Source: Catenovulum sediminis
GTDB taxonomy: Bacteria; Pseudomonadota; Gammaproteobacteria; Enterobacterales; Alteromonadaceae
Assembly (NCBI RefSeq): GCF_007289895.1
Contig: NZ_CP041660.1
Coordinates: forward strand, 558,001 to 622,000
Direction of reading: 5' to 3'
DNA length: 64,000 nucleotides
Part shown: positions 1-9,750 of the stretch, in pieces
How positions within the stretch are numbered: the stretch's first letter is position 1
Layout of the letters: every line of letters begins with the position of its first letter
Program-made: the position numbers and the translations under genes
Notes under the pieces: generated by a model
Database searches by the model: none
Told to the model about the DNA's origin: nothing
The model's input: the letters and a program-made list of their open reading frames with translations, nothing else

Positions 1-2596
1 CACTCGAATTGCCAGATAGCGTTATTTCAGCTGTCGTGTCGTCAATACGGTTAACACTGCCTAAACTGACCCCATTTGGTAAATTGATAGCTTGCCAGTT
101 ATTAATATCTAGAGTTTGTGCAAATGTATTATTAGTCACGCTAACCGTAATAACTTCGCCGTCTTCCTTTTCTTCAATAATGCCATCCGTGTCTGCTTTT
201 GCTGAAATAAAAGTGCGTCGATTCTGCATATCCGCCAATTGATATACCTGAACCTCGGTAAACTCAGTATCCGCTGCTTGCGAATAAAGCGCGATGTGAT
301 TGCTGTCATCTTTTGTTGGATAAATCCTAAAAGAAAAGGCCGCTTTGTCGTTGATAAATACATCTACTACTGAACCATCAACAAAAATATGAAATTTTTC
401 TGGTTTACCAAATGCCGTTTCGTCATAACTGCCGGCTTGTTCGGTGAGCTCAAACGCACTGTCTGAAGTGGTTGATTTTGTTTTATCCAACACAATGTTT
501 TTATTCACTGCATCGTAATAAATAATTGTTTTTTCTTCGCCGTCAGCAGACGCAGCAATAACCACACCGTATTGGTTCGCTGTATCCGTTGCATCTAGTT
601 CAGCGATAATTTCTACTCGGCGTCCTTTCGCATCTAACAGCGTTTCTCCATTAACCACCAAGTTAGATTGCTGGCGTAAACTGTTATTCAAACGTAAATC
701 ACTTAACTGAGCAGCGGGTGCTTGCTGAACAGTCGCGCCGTCTGCAGCTAACGACCAAACGCGGGGTGCTGAAAAGGTTTGTGTCCAGCCTGCCGCTAAC
801 TGAGCTTCAGAAGAACGTCTTTCATCGACTATACCAATCGCAGTTAATAATCCGTCCGCATTGCGCGCAACCGTTGGTGATATATGGCCGACAATTAAAT
901 CTAAATATTTAGCTTGGGTATCGTCCGCTACAAATTGGCCATTTGTCCAACTGCCAATCCAGTACAAACCTCTGGGTTTGTATCCACCACCGACAGGGTT
1001 AACGAGCAATATATATTTATCGTCTGAAATTTTGTCGAATACCGGCATTTCCCATAACACATTCGCAAGTCCGTCTTTTGAGCCATCAGGTGCTGTTAGC
1101 GCCGAGAAATCGGCCATAAAGTCGCTAGATTGCCAGCTATTTCCGTCCGTAATATCTGTAGTCGATAAGTGCAACAGTGCGCCATGCCCCCCCTTTATTG
1201 CACCAACTATCATGTGCCACGTGTCGCCGTCTTTCCATAAATACGGATCACGCATATCATCAACCCCAGTGCGGTCAATAATCGGGCCTAATTTTGTCCA
1301 GTTTTGTAAATCAGCATCCGAACTGGTTGCAACTGCCACGCCCGGATTAAACGGCCCTGTATGATTCACATTCGTGTAAAACGCATAGGCTGTATCACCT
1401 TCAACAACGACATCACCCGACCAAATGCCCTTCATATCAAAGCCGTTAGCACCGCCCTGCTCTACTTCAGGCCAGAGCGCATCTTGCATATGTGTCCAGT
1501 TAACAAAATCATCTGACTTCATATGACCCCAATGCATTTGGGTTTTAAACGGGCCATTTGGTGTGCGCTGGTAAAACATATGATACTGGCCGTTAAACTC
1601 AACCAAACCATGTGGTTCATTTGCCCAGTTGGCAGGTGGCATAGCATGAAAAATAGGCCGGAGCGGATCATCAATGAAACGGCTCTCTGGTGTTTCAAGT
1701 GAGACCGTACCTAACGGATGAGCGTCATCTTTTATCTGAGTGTTTGTGGTAAACGCATCTGCCGATTTGCTACCTTGGTAAATCTTAACTTCATCAAACG
1801 CGCCATTTAATCCATTAATGACAGAAAATGGCCCTGAAGATGTCGTTGCATGACTTTTTGCAATGAGCAAATCAGAATCAACGTTGTCTATTTTGCCACC
1901 AATAGGGTTAGTATCCGTAGTCGCGACTTCTACACCATTTAAATACAGTTTAATATTACCGTTAAAACCGTCAACTACTGCAGCAATATGGTTCCAGCTA
2001 TACAAAGGGAAAACGTCTGGCGCTTGTAAATTATACATAGTGCCATCAATTGATACATTAAACTGCCATTGACCAAAGGTATTGATATCAATACTAAACC
2101 CTTTGCCATCTTTCATTTTTGAAATAAACGAGGCTGGAGACAAATTTGCGTGGCCGGTTTCGTGATCACTCGGGTAGCTTTCTAACGCAACCCAACTCTC
2201 TATGGTCATTTCGGATAAATTAGCTAAATCAGGATTCCCAGTCACCCAAGTAGAAAAACCATCCGTACGCAGTGCCTTCCCCTTTACGCCTGACACTCTT
2301 TCGGGTTGTGAAAATGTATTGGTTACACTGTAAACCGCTTGATTAACTTGGTTTATTGTTTCTGAGCTTCCGGTTTGGCCTTCAAAATTTAAGTATACCT
2401 TTTCGCTTAAAGCGACTGGCTGTTCAGGCGTTGGCGAGGGTGTTGGCGAAGGAGTCGGTTCAGGGGTTGGCTCTGGTTGGCTAATCCCCCCCACATCAGA
2501 CGAATCTATGGTTGCTTTGTTATCAAGTATACAACCGCTTAATGAGCTGGTTGCTACCGCAACCAGACTTAACTTTACTATATTTTTGGCTTTCAT
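1..2596 (-). CDS. GH32 fructan-active lipoprotein, 3' end beyond window
   Basis: Partial gene; 865 codons from the ATG at 2596 run off the left edge. The N-terminus is a lipoprotein signal with lipobox LSGC (Cys22), then a Pro/Thr/Glu linker of PTPE/PTPS repeats, a LamG-like segment, and a GH32 five-bladed propeller. GH32 landmarks are NEPHG (Glu327), RDP (Asp450) and WEMP (Glu516). In most GH32 enzymes the first motif is NDPNG with an Asp nucleophile; here it reads Glu. The segment at the window edge resembles the Ig-like repeats of the neighbouring gene at 2890, which has the same architecture. It probably sits on the outer membrane and cuts or transfers fructosyl units of levan or inulin; the exact specificity cannot be read. 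It is divergent from its paralogue, with an operator palindrome 30 bp upstream of its start. Confidence 0.88.
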   Translation of the reverse strand, partial: MKAKNIVKLSLVAVATSSLSGCILDNKATIDSSDVGGISQPEPTPEPTPSPTPSPTPEQPVALSEKVYLNFEGQTGSSETINQVNQAVYSVTNTFSQPERVSGVKGKALRTDGFSTWVTGNPDLANLSEMTIESWVALESYPSDHETGHANLSPASFISKMKDGKGFSIDINTFGQWQFNVSIDGTMYNLQAPDVFPLYSWNHIAAVVDGFNGNIKLYLNGVEVATTDTNPIGGKIDNVDSDLLIAKSHATTSSGPFSVINGLNGAFDEVKIYQGSKSADAFTTNTQIKDDAHPLGTVSLETPESRFIDDPLRPIFHAMPPANWANEPHGLVEFNGQYHMFYQRTPNGPFKTQMHWGHMKSDDFVNWTHMQDALWPEVEQGGANGFDMKGIWSGDVVVEGDTAYAFYTNVNHTGPFNPGVAVATSSDADLQNWTKLGPIIDRTGVDDMRDPYLWKDGDTWHMIVGAIKGGHGALLHLSTTDITDGNSWQSSDFMADFSALTAPDGSKDGLANVLWEMPVFDKISDDKYILLVNPVGGGYKPRGLYWIGSWTNGQFVADDTQAKYLDLIVGHISPTVARNADGLLTAIGIVDERRSSEAQLAAGWTQTFSAPRVWSLAADGATVQQAPAAQLSDLRLNNSLRQQSNLVVNGETLLDAKGRRVEIIAELDATDTANQYGVVIAASADGEEKTIIYYDAVNKNIVLDKTKSTTSDSAFELTEQAGSYDETAFGKPEKFHIFVDGSVVDVFINDKAAFSFRIYPTKDDSNHIALYSQAADTEFTEVQVYQLADMQNRRTFISAKADTDGIIEEKEDGEVITVSVTNNTFAQTLDINNWQAINLPNGVSLGSVNRIDDTTAEITLSGNSS

Positions 2597-2625
2597 AAAT
2601 TTTCCATTGGTGCTGACAAAAGAAA

Positions 2626-2639
2626 AAACAACGTTGTTT
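2626..2639. promoter_or_regulatory. operator palindrome for the LacI-type regulator
   Basis: Perfect 14-bp palindrome AAACAACGTTGTTT, 30 bp upstream of the GH32 start at 2596. The same core recurs upstream of other genes of the locus. Assignment to the LacI protein at 22562-23566 is inference from co-localisation and the palindromic form with a central CG that LacI/GalR proteins bind. Confidence 0.75.
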
Positions 2640-2829
2640 AACGTTACACTAACTACAGTAAAATTACAAGATATTAACTTAAATGCTCAGATACAGCATA
2701 TTCACGACCCAAAACAGCACTCAAATTAAACCAAATATGCAGTTGAATAGCACTCTTTCACCTGCGCTACCACAGAAAAGTAAAATAAATGTAACATTTT
2801 GTTGAAAATAACAACAATCACACCTAGAA

Positions 2830-2845
2830 TAAACAACGTTGTTTA
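2830..2845. promoter_or_regulatory. operator palindrome for the LacI-type regulator
   Basis: Perfect 16-bp palindrome TAAACAACGTTGTTTA, the longest and most symmetric copy in the window, 45 bp upstream of the GH32 start at 2890. With the site at 2626-2639 it places both divergent GH32 genes under one regulator. About 15 bp further upstream is a spaced inverted repeat, TTGTTG and CAACAA seven bases apart (about 2799-2817), of unknown relevance. Confidence 0.78.
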
Positions 2846-2889
2846 AAATGTAACAACAAACTAAACCTCAGCACACAAAGGTTATTACA

Positions 2890-5800
2890 ATGAAAACTAT
2901 TAACGCCAAACCACTTAACGCGCAACGACTCAACAGCATTAAAACCTGTTTAGCCGCAGGTCTATTGCTATCTAACACAGTAAGCGCAGCACCACTCTTT
3001 GCATTGCTTTATGACGAAACAAATGGAACGCAAAATACTCAAGATGTTATAAATGCCACGACATTCTCAACACACTACACCAATAACCCGCCAGAACGCA
3101 CACCAGGTATATATGGCAATGCACTACGTACTGACGGTTATTCAACTTGGATGACTGGTCCATTTAATTTAACCCAAGCAAATGCTTTAACATTTGAAAC
3201 TTGGATTGCGTTAGAAAGCTACCCCTCTACACATGAAAATAACCATATGCCTTCTTCACTCTGGCACCAGAAAAGTGGCATAAATGGTTTTAATTTTGGC
3301 ATAAACACCTACGGGACTTGGTGGTTTACCATCAATATTAACGGCCAAGAATACAGTGTCACCGCACCTGATAGCTTTCCGTTATATGATTGGACACATT
3401 TAGCAGCAACCATAGATAACGGTCTGATAAAATTGTTTGTTAACGGGCAAAAGGTTGCTGAACAATTTACCCAAACTGGCGATGCGATTTTAGCACCCAC
3501 TACAGATATGGTAATTGGCCGCAGTTACACTCCGCAAATTGATGGTGTTTTTGAAATTAATGCGATTAACGCCGCGTACGATGAAACAAAAATCCATGAT
3601 GTAGCGATAGCTGACAGTGCATTTGTTGGCGCATATGACGCGGGAAAAAACACACCATGGCAACCCTCGTTAGCCGTGCCGGACACTCGTTTTGCAGATG
3701 ACGACTTAAAACCCAGGTATCATGCAATGCCGCCCGCCAACTGGACAAATGAACCGCATGGTTTGGTTGAGTACAATAGTAAATTTCATATGTTTTACCA
3801 ACGTACGCCTAATGGGCCTTATAAAACCATGATGCATTGGGGCAATATGGCCAGTGACAATTTGCTCGTTTGGGAAAATTTGAAAGACGCATTCTACCCA
3901 AGGCAAAATATTGGCGCTATAAATGGCCTAGGCTCTAAAGGTATTTGGTCTGGCGATGTTGTCGTAGACGACTTCGGTACGGCTCATGCTTTTTATACAA
4001 CTGTTAATTACAATGGCGACTACAATCCAGGCGTTGCGTGGGCGACCAGTACTGATGCTAAATTAGAAAACTGGACACTGCATGGCGGCATAATAGATAA
4101 AAACGACCCAAACCCGGGTGGAATTGCTGATTTTAGAGACCCTTACATTTTTAGAACTGGCAATACTTGGCACATGCTAGTTGGTGCAGGTACGGGTTCT
4201 AGCGGCGCTGTAGAATATTATACAAGTAACGATATCACAACTGGCAACTGGCAACGTGCACCACATAGCTTTTCATCCATTCCTTATGGACAAATGGGCA
4301 TTGGCGCCGGCATATGGGAAATGCCAGTGTTCGAATTTATTGGCAAACACAACGGCATAGATAAATACGCACTGGTTGTTGCCCCTATTGGCGGTGCAAT
4401 GAATAAAACGGTTGCGCCTTATGTTAGAAGCGTTTATTGGATTGGCACTTGGCAAGAAAATGTAAACGGAAATGCAGGGCAATTTATACCTGACTTTTCA
4501 GCCCCCAAAAATTTAGATGTGATCCACGGGCACCTCTCCCCCACTGTGGTTCGTGATAATCAAGGCAAACTCACCTCAATCGGCATAATTGACGAGCGTA
4601 CAAACTCACAAATGCAAAATGATTTAGGTTGGGCACATGTATTTAGCTTACCCAGAGAATGGCGTTTACTTGAAGATGGATTAACCATTGGTCAAACACC
4701 TTCCGAAAATCTCAAAGATTTACGTATTACTAGCTCACTGGTAACTGAAAACAATATATCGGTCGCTAACGAATACAAACTTGCCGCCAGTGGCAACCAA
4801 ATAGAAATGCTCATCGAAGTTGATGCAAACAACACAGCAGATGAATATGGTTTTTATATCAGCACTTCTGCTGATAAATCTGAGCTAACCAAAATCTACT
4901 ATGATGGTGAAGACATAGTCATAGACAAAACCAAAACTACACTGACCGCCGGCATGGAAGAAACAGGCATTTATAAAGACAGATACGATGAAATCGCCTT
5001 TGGAAAACCGAGTAAATTTCAAGTGTTTGTTGATCACTCAGCGATTGCCGTTTTTATCAACGACAAAGCTGTATTTGAAAACAGAATATACCCGTCAAAA
5101 GCAGATAGCGTAGATTTATATCTATATTCAAATGGTGGTACGACTAATTTTAATCAGGTCGATGTTTACCAACTTGGCGATATTAATGCTGCTGAGCATA
5201 GTATTATTGAACTGTCATTTGACGGCGAAATACTCGAAGAAGCAGAAAATGAAGAAGTCATTACTGCGACCCTGCAAAACAATCAATTCAAATCTGTATT
5301 AGATAGTAACCAATGGAATTTTAGTGGTTTACCCGTTGGCGTGACCATTGGCAGCATAACACGTGTTTCTGACAGCCAAGTGGATATAACATTGTCGGGC
5401 AATACAACGGGCGACTACGACGCCAACATCATAAACGCTACTTTAAGCGTAAACGGTAATCAGCTAGTCAACAGCCAACTGCCAGAAGTGGTGAATGCTA
5501 AAGGTATTGAATTTACCGCCAGCATAGAGCCGGTGACACAAATATCGTTAAGCTATGACGGTCAAATAACCGAAGGCAATGAAGATGGTGAAGTAATTAC
5601 CGTTTCTTTGCTAAATAATAGCTTTGATACATTTAATGCAACTGACTGGGCAATCTCCAACTTGCCTGCAGGAGTGGGTTACCAAATAACCATTCAAAAC
5701 AGCCAAACCGCGGTAATTACGCTAACTGGTAATGCATCAGATTACGATGTAGATATTAATGATCTAACAGTCGATATTGACCCAGCAGCATTTTTATACA

Positions 5801-7542
5801 CTGACCCTGAACTGTTCGGTTCATCCGTATACACCAGCAGCGGCGTTGAATTTAGCGCAACAAATGGTGTATTAAATTACGACTTTGAAACAGGCTACTT
5901 AACCAATTGGTGTGTAGTACAAGGTAGTGCTTTTAAAGACGAAGATGTTTCAACAGCGACCCACTGGTTTGCAGGGCAATTTAATTTACATGGGTTTTAT
6001 CACCTATGGAGCTTTTTTGACGGTGGCGATAGCGATGTAGGGGAAATCCGTACCGGCAATTTTGTATTGGAAGGTGACGGCCAAATACAACTCTTAATTT
6101 CGGGTGGCCGCGACCTCAGCAATTTATATTTAGCATTGGTCGATGCAAATACAGACACTGAATTATTGTGGGCAACAGGGGCAAACAGAGAAACCTATGA
6201 AGAAAAAGTGATGGATGCATCTGCATATATTGGCCAATCAGTTTATTTAAAATTGGTTGACAGCAGTACCGGCGGTTGGGGACACATCAACCTTGACTAT
6301 GTTCGCGTGCCAGTTGCCGATAACTTGTCTGGACAATTCCCATCTGCGGGGCCAGGCAATCCACCAACCAGCATTGCACTAAACACGAGTTCAACTGCAT
6401 TAACTGTCGGTGAATCACTCAACCTTACCGCGAGTGTGCTGCCAACAAACACTTGTGATGCAACCGTTAATTGGATATCAAGTGCGCCGCACATTGTAAG
6501 CGTAAATAAAAATGGTGTTATGACTGCTTTAAGCGCTGGCACAGCAACCATTACCGCAAGTACATTCGATGGCGCGCTTTCAGATTCAATAGTTGTAACG
6601 TCTTCAGTCTCTACTGCACCGACAGAGTTAGTGCTAGATTTTGAAACAGGTGATTTAAGCGGTTGGACAACCACAGGTTTAGCGTTTTCAACTGCAGATA
6701 TATCTACGGCAACAACCTACTGGGGCACTGAGCAATTTAATCATCAAGGAACCTATCATATGTGGTCGTTCCAAGACGGTGGTGACAGCCAAACCGGTAG
6801 CATGCGAACCAATGACTTTGTATTAGGTGGTGATGGCCAAGTTAAGTTTAAAGTGGGTGGCGGTAACAACATCAACACTTTATATGTTGCTTTAGTACGC
6901 AGTTCTGACAGTACAATTTTGTATAAAGCAACGGGTAGCAATATTGAAGGATATGTAGAAACTGTATTTGACGCCACAAGCTACATTGGCGAAACGCTAT
7001 ACCTACAAGTTGTTGATAACGAAACGGGTGGTTTTGGACATATCAACATTGATGATGTGCGCATCCCCCTGTATGTCATACCACAACCTATAGTGTACGA
7101 CTTTGAAGGTGCAGACTTGTCTGATTGGACAATTACCGGCAATGCTTTTTCTATAGCCGATTTGGCCACAGAAACCTGTTATTGGACTGAATGTTATGCG
7201 TTTAATCATCACGGAAGTCAACATTTATGGGGATTTAAAGACGGTGGTGATAGCCAAACTGGTACTATGCAATCTCAAACATTCAAATTAAGTGGTAACG
7301 GCCAAATTCCATTGCTGATTAGCGGTGGCGATTTAGCTGAGCAAACCTATGTTGCTTTAGTTGACGCCTCTAGCGGGCAAGAACTGGCAAAAGTAACTGG
7401 CAATAACAGTGAAGCTTACCAACGAAAAATAATAGATGGCAGTGACTACATAGGCCAGAACCTTTATTTAAAAGTTGTCGACAATGCAACTGGCGGATGG
7501 GGTCACCTAAATATTGACCATATATTGATTCCAGTTGAATAG
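2890..7542 (+). CDS. multimodular secreted GH32 fructan hydrolase/transferase
   Basis: 1550 residues. A Sec signal peptide (first ~33 residues, ending TVSAA) has no lipobox. Then come a LamG/concanavalin-like domain (~36-260) and a GH32 catalytic region (~281-770) with NEPHG (Glu288), RDP (Asp417) and WEMP (Glu477). Two Ig-like repeats (~770-990) each carry an EVITVSL-type strand. A C-terminal module (~995-1141), a bacterial Ig-like Big_2 domain (~1159-1238) and two more C-terminal modules (~1247-1394, ~1401-1550) follow. The three modules share a DFE-x-G-x-L-x-x-W start and a GGWGHIN-D end. The nucleophile motif has Glu where typical GH32 has Asp, as in the paralogue at 1-2596. Probable role: extracellular attack on levan or inulin with the modules binding glycan. 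A strong terminator follows. Confidence 0.9.
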   Translation: MKTINAKPLNAQRLNSIKTCLAAGLLLSNTVSAAPLFALLYDETNGTQNTQDVINATTFSTHYTNNPPERTPGIYGNALRTDGYSTWMTGPFNLTQANALTFETWIALESYPSTHENNHMPSSLWHQKSGINGFNFGINTYGTWWFTININGQEYSVTAPDSFPLYDWTHLAATIDNGLIKLFVNGQKVAEQFTQTGDAILAPTTDMVIGRSYTPQIDGVFEINAINAAYDETKIHDVAIADSAFVGAYDAGKNTPWQPSLAVPDTRFADDDLKPRYHAMPPANWTNEPHGLVEYNSKFHMFYQRTPNGPYKTMMHWGNMASDNLLVWENLKDAFYPRQNIGAINGLGSKGIWSGDVVVDDFGTAHAFYTTVNYNGDYNPGVAWATSTDAKLENWTLHGGIIDKNDPNPGGIADFRDPYIFRTGNTWHMLVGAGTGSSGAVEYYTSNDITTGNWQRAPHSFSSIPYGQMGIGAGIWEMPVFEFIGKHNGIDKYALVVAPIGGAMNKTVAPYVRSVYWIGTWQENVNGNAGQFIPDFSAPKNLDVIHGHLSPTVVRDNQGKLTSIGIIDERTNSQMQNDLGWAHVFSLPREWRLLEDGLTIGQTPSENLKDLRITSSLVTENNISVANEYKLAASGNQIEMLIEVDANNTADEYGFYISTSADKSELTKIYYDGEDIVIDKTKTTLTAGMEETGIYKDRYDEIAFGKPSKFQVFVDHSAIAVFINDKAVFENRIYPSKADSVDLYLYSNGGTTNFNQVDVYQLGDINAAEHSIIELSFDGEILEEAENEEVITATLQNNQFKSVLDSNQWNFSGLPVGVTIGSITRVSDSQVDITLSGNTTGDYDANIINATLSVNGNQLVNSQLPEVVNAKGIEFTASIEPVTQISLSYDGQITEGNEDGEVITVSLLNNSFDTFNATDWAISNLPAGVGYQITIQNSQTAVITLTGNASDYDVDINDLTVDIDPAAFLYTDPELFGSSVYTSSGVEFSATNGVLNYDFETGYLTNWCVVQGSAFKDEDVSTATHWFAGQFNLHGFYHLWSFFDGGDSDVGEIRTGNFVLEGDGQIQLLISGGRDLSNLYLALVDANTDTELLWATGANRETYEEKVMDASAYIGQSVYLKLVDSSTGGWGHINLDYVRVPVADNLSGQFPSAGPGNPPTSIALNTSSTALTVGESLNLTASVLPTNTCDATVNWISSAPHIVSVNKNGVMTALSAGTATITASTFDGALSDSIVVTSSVSTAPTELVLDFETGDLSGWTTTGLAFSTADISTATTYWGTEQFNHQGTYHMWSFQDGGDSQTGSMRTNDFVLGGDGQVKFKVGGGNNINTLYVALVRSSDSTILYKATGSNIEGYVETVFDATSYIGETLYLQVVDNETGGFGHINIDDVRIPLYVIPQPIVYDFEGADLSDWTITGNAFSIADLATETCYWTECYAFNHHGSQHLWGFKDGGDSQTGTMQSQTFKLSGNGQIPLLISGGDLAEQTYVALVDASSGQELAKVTGNNSEAYQRKIIDGSDYIGQNLYLKVVDNATGGWGHLNIDHILIPVE

Positions 7543-7572
7543 ATTAGCCTAGTAAAGGTTTTATAAGTAACC

Positions 7573-7602
7573 AAAACCGCAGCCCAGTGCTGCGGTTTTT
7601 TA
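7573..7602 (+). terminator. rho-independent terminator
   Basis: Stem ACCGCAGC / GCTGCGGT around a five-base loop, followed by a T run, 30 bp after the stop of the large GH32 gene. It ends the plus-strand transcript. Confidence 0.9.
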
Positions 7603-7885
7603 TTGGTCCATTCGACTTCATTATCGCATATATTTGTTTTAGCTAGGTCGATACTAGCTGACGATAAAATTTTGATAACCTGTCGTATTCAAGTCTTTTC
7701 GATGTAGTACTTTTTAATTGAGTAACTTTCGGACATCAGGAAAACTTATAATCGAAATTGAAAATGCGGTTAAAATATTGCCATCTATAAGATAAGACTA
7801 AAAGGCAGTCATCAAGCTTAAGACGATATATTTACTTAATTCTTTAAGGTTTCGTAGCTTTACCAAAGTGTTAATTTTAATAGAT
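7603..7885. other. AT-rich intergenic gap
   Basis: No open frame of convincing length, repeat, operator palindrome or hairpin was found. It separates the fructan locus from the decayed Rhs region. Confidence 0.5.
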
Positions 7886-8266
7886 TTAGTCTCCGCTGTC
7901 GCTGGTATCAGAATGGTTTTCAGAAAAAGTGCTACTAGTTTTTAAATTTGCGTCAGGTACCCCGTCCAACCTCGCAAAGCTTCTTAACGACTTAGCGGTA
8001 AAATCAACATTTTTCTCGAACAACAATTTTGCGATAACTTGGCGTAGCTCAACATACCTGTGCTCTGATATATCGATATCACTTTGCTTACAAAACATCA
8101 CTTGCGCGATTTCACGCTTGTAACGATAAAACCAAAATCCCCTTTGGAGGCTGCAGACAACTTGCTTTTTTGTATAAAAATCGCTTTTACCAAACGAGCT
8201 CGCCAGTTTTATCGATAAATCATTCACTATATTTCTAACAATTATTTTTTGTATAATATTTACCAT
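7886..8266 (-). CDS. small hypothetical protein, DUF6559-like
   Basis: 126 residues. The first part has the pattern I associate with DUF6559 proteins: IIQKIIVRNIVNDLSIKL, then FGKSDFYT, a central MFCKQSD, and a VDFTAKSL stretch. The assignment is from memory of the family and is only moderately secure. No signal peptide or membrane segment. The C-terminus is Ser/Thr/Asp-rich. Function unknown. It lies at the end of a run of small minus-strand genes next to Rhs debris and may be part of that accessory cargo. Confidence 0.5.
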   Translation of the reverse strand: MVNIIQKIIVRNIVNDLSIKLASSFGKSDFYTKKQVVCSLQRGFWFYRYKREIAQVMFCKQSDIDISEHRYVELRQVIAKLLFEKNVDFTAKSLRSFARLDGVPDANLKTSSTFSENHSDTSDSGD

Positions 8267-8292
8267 TTAAGCATACCTACAAGCTTTAAATT

Positions 8293-8829
8293 TTAGTCAC
8301 TGACACCAACACTGTTTGGAATGAATTTTTCATACATAAAACAAATTGGAATAAACAATTCGCAATTAGAGCAATCTAAATAAACCCTAACATAATAGCT
8401 ATCACTAACCGATTCTATGGGTAATCGTTTTAACGATACTACATTTTTCCAAGCAATAAACACCGGTCCACAAAATATAAGTGTATAAAAGTAGATATGA
8501 ATACCTTTTTCATTCAACCAAACTAAACCAAACAAGCTATTTTTGTTAATCCCAATCTGGTTTTCACAGGTATGTCCCTGCCACTTCAACTCAGGAACTC
8601 GAGGTCGGTTTTTACGCTTAAATTTAATATAGTCTTTAGTCGTTAACTGTTTAGCGATTAAGTACTGCCTATATGTGTTGTAACAACCCAATAGCACAAA
8701 ATTAATAAACAACACGATAAGCACATTACTTACGGTATAAGCTCCGTTGCTGAAAATACCTAACAAAATAAACGTACAGAATAATAAAATGAGAAACCTC
8801 AAAACTCCGAAGCAAAGGGACTTATGCAC
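8293..8829 (-). CDS. small membrane protein, unknown function
   Basis: 178 residues with two N-terminal hydrophobic helices (about residues 7-27 and 30-50) and a third short hydrophobic stretch around residue 120 (IFCGPVFIAW). No family recognised. The frame opens with GTG, which overlaps the TAG of the upstream frame by one base, so the start is uncertain. Its position behind Rhs remnants would suit an immunity-type protein, but nothing in the sequence proves that. Confidence 0.5.
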   Translation of the reverse strand: MHKSLCFGVLRFLILLFCTFILLGIFSNGAYTVSNVLIVLFINFVLLGCYNTYRQYLIAKQLTTKDYIKFKRKNRPRVPELKWQGHTCENQIGINKNSLFGLVWLNEKGIHIYFYTLIFCGPVFIAWKNVVSLKRLPIESVSDSYYVRVYLDCSNCELFIPICFMYEKFIPNSVGVSD

Positions 8830-9071
8830 TATTTATCTCTCCTTATTAAATCGGGGCGAATAATTCTTTTTCTCCAAACAGAGTCAACTTCCTCAATATA
8901 AGGTCGAATGCCCCTCCCTTTAAGTTTACTAAAATCTACCCCGTCGGGACTATAAAATGTATTCAAAGCACTAGTTAAAGTAACAGCATACTCAGTGGTA
9001 TTGGCACCCCCGAATGCAGAAACTCCAGACACCAAGAATTCTATGGTTAAAGGAAAGCCTATTTGAATGCA
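8829..9071 (-). pseudogene. orphan reading-frame fragment in Rhs debris
   Basis: Open frame of about 80 codons without ATG (only TTG/GTG candidates), containing FGGANTTEYAV, YSPDGVDF and a basic C-terminus ending RRDK. It follows, in the same frame, the TGA that ends the frameshifted tail of the lipoprotein gene upstream. Probably the remains of a longer gene, perhaps an Rhs or toxin tip; no family recognised. Confidence 0.35.
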
Positions 9072-9192
9072 TCAGTAGTTGATTACCCAACGCCCATTAC
9101 AATCCAACTCTGCCGAGTTTTGACATGCAGCATCACAATAAATTTCATACGCTCGATTAGCGTCATCTACTTTTGCCCACTTTGCTTTTAAG

Positions 9193-9684
9193 TTAGAAAA
9201 AAGAATGCAAGTGTTTACGAAATAAAGCCCCTTCGCCTGTCAGTTCACTATTTTTAAAGCTAACTTGTCTGTATTTAGACTGAGAGGGGAGATTAATTGG
9301 CTTGGCAATTCGACAACAACCAAACCCTAAATCAATTGATATAAAAAATTGACTAAATGATATTTTACCCGAATCAACAACCTCACCGTGACCTATTCCA
9401 CTGCATTTATCCGGCATATAGACCTTTCCATCACAACCCGGAAGTATCCACTCATAATTCATTAAACTATGACGTTTATCATCGACTTTGAATGATGTCA
9501 CTCTAAATGCACCGTACACTAACTCGGTTGTATTGTGTAAATTTTGAGCTTCAACTATTATCCATTCATTTTGCTTAAATATTAAATCCCTATACTCTAC
9601 TGGTTCGTTAAAACAACCACTTAGAGTTAAAACCAACATCATAAATATAAAATTTCTAACCTTTATCAGACTGTTACTCCACAA
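9193..9684 (-). CDS. small lipoprotein, probably frameshifted near its end
   Basis: 163 residues with a signal peptide and lipobox TLSGC, then a Cys-containing body (PGCDGKVY, DKCSGIG, GFGCCRIA). Not assigned to a family. The frame ends HSFF at a six-base homopolymer (A run 9197-9202 on the plus strand). Removing one base joins a further ~38 codons ending at 9072-9074, with YCDAACQNS and LDCNGRWVINY. That suggests a recent indel, slippage or a sequencing error. It lies between the Rhs fragment and another orphan fragment. Confidence 0.55.
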   Translation of the reverse strand: MWSNSLIKVRNFIFMMLVLTLSGCFNEPVEYRDLIFKQNEWIIVEAQNLHNTTELVYGAFRVTSFKVDDKRHSLMNYEWILPGCDGKVYMPDKCSGIGHGEVVDSGKISFSQFFISIDLGFGCCRIAKPINLPSQSKYRQVSFKNSELTGEGALFRKHLHSFF

Positions 9685-9750
9685 AATCGAAGTTCTTTAT
9701 ACTCAGTTATCAAGCCTTTATTAAATTTTTTATACTTAATAATCAGATGG

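Noticed and set aside
861-1364. Plus-strand open frame of 167 codons
   Set aside because: Antisense to the GH32 catalytic region, which carries the RDP and EMP motifs on the other strand.
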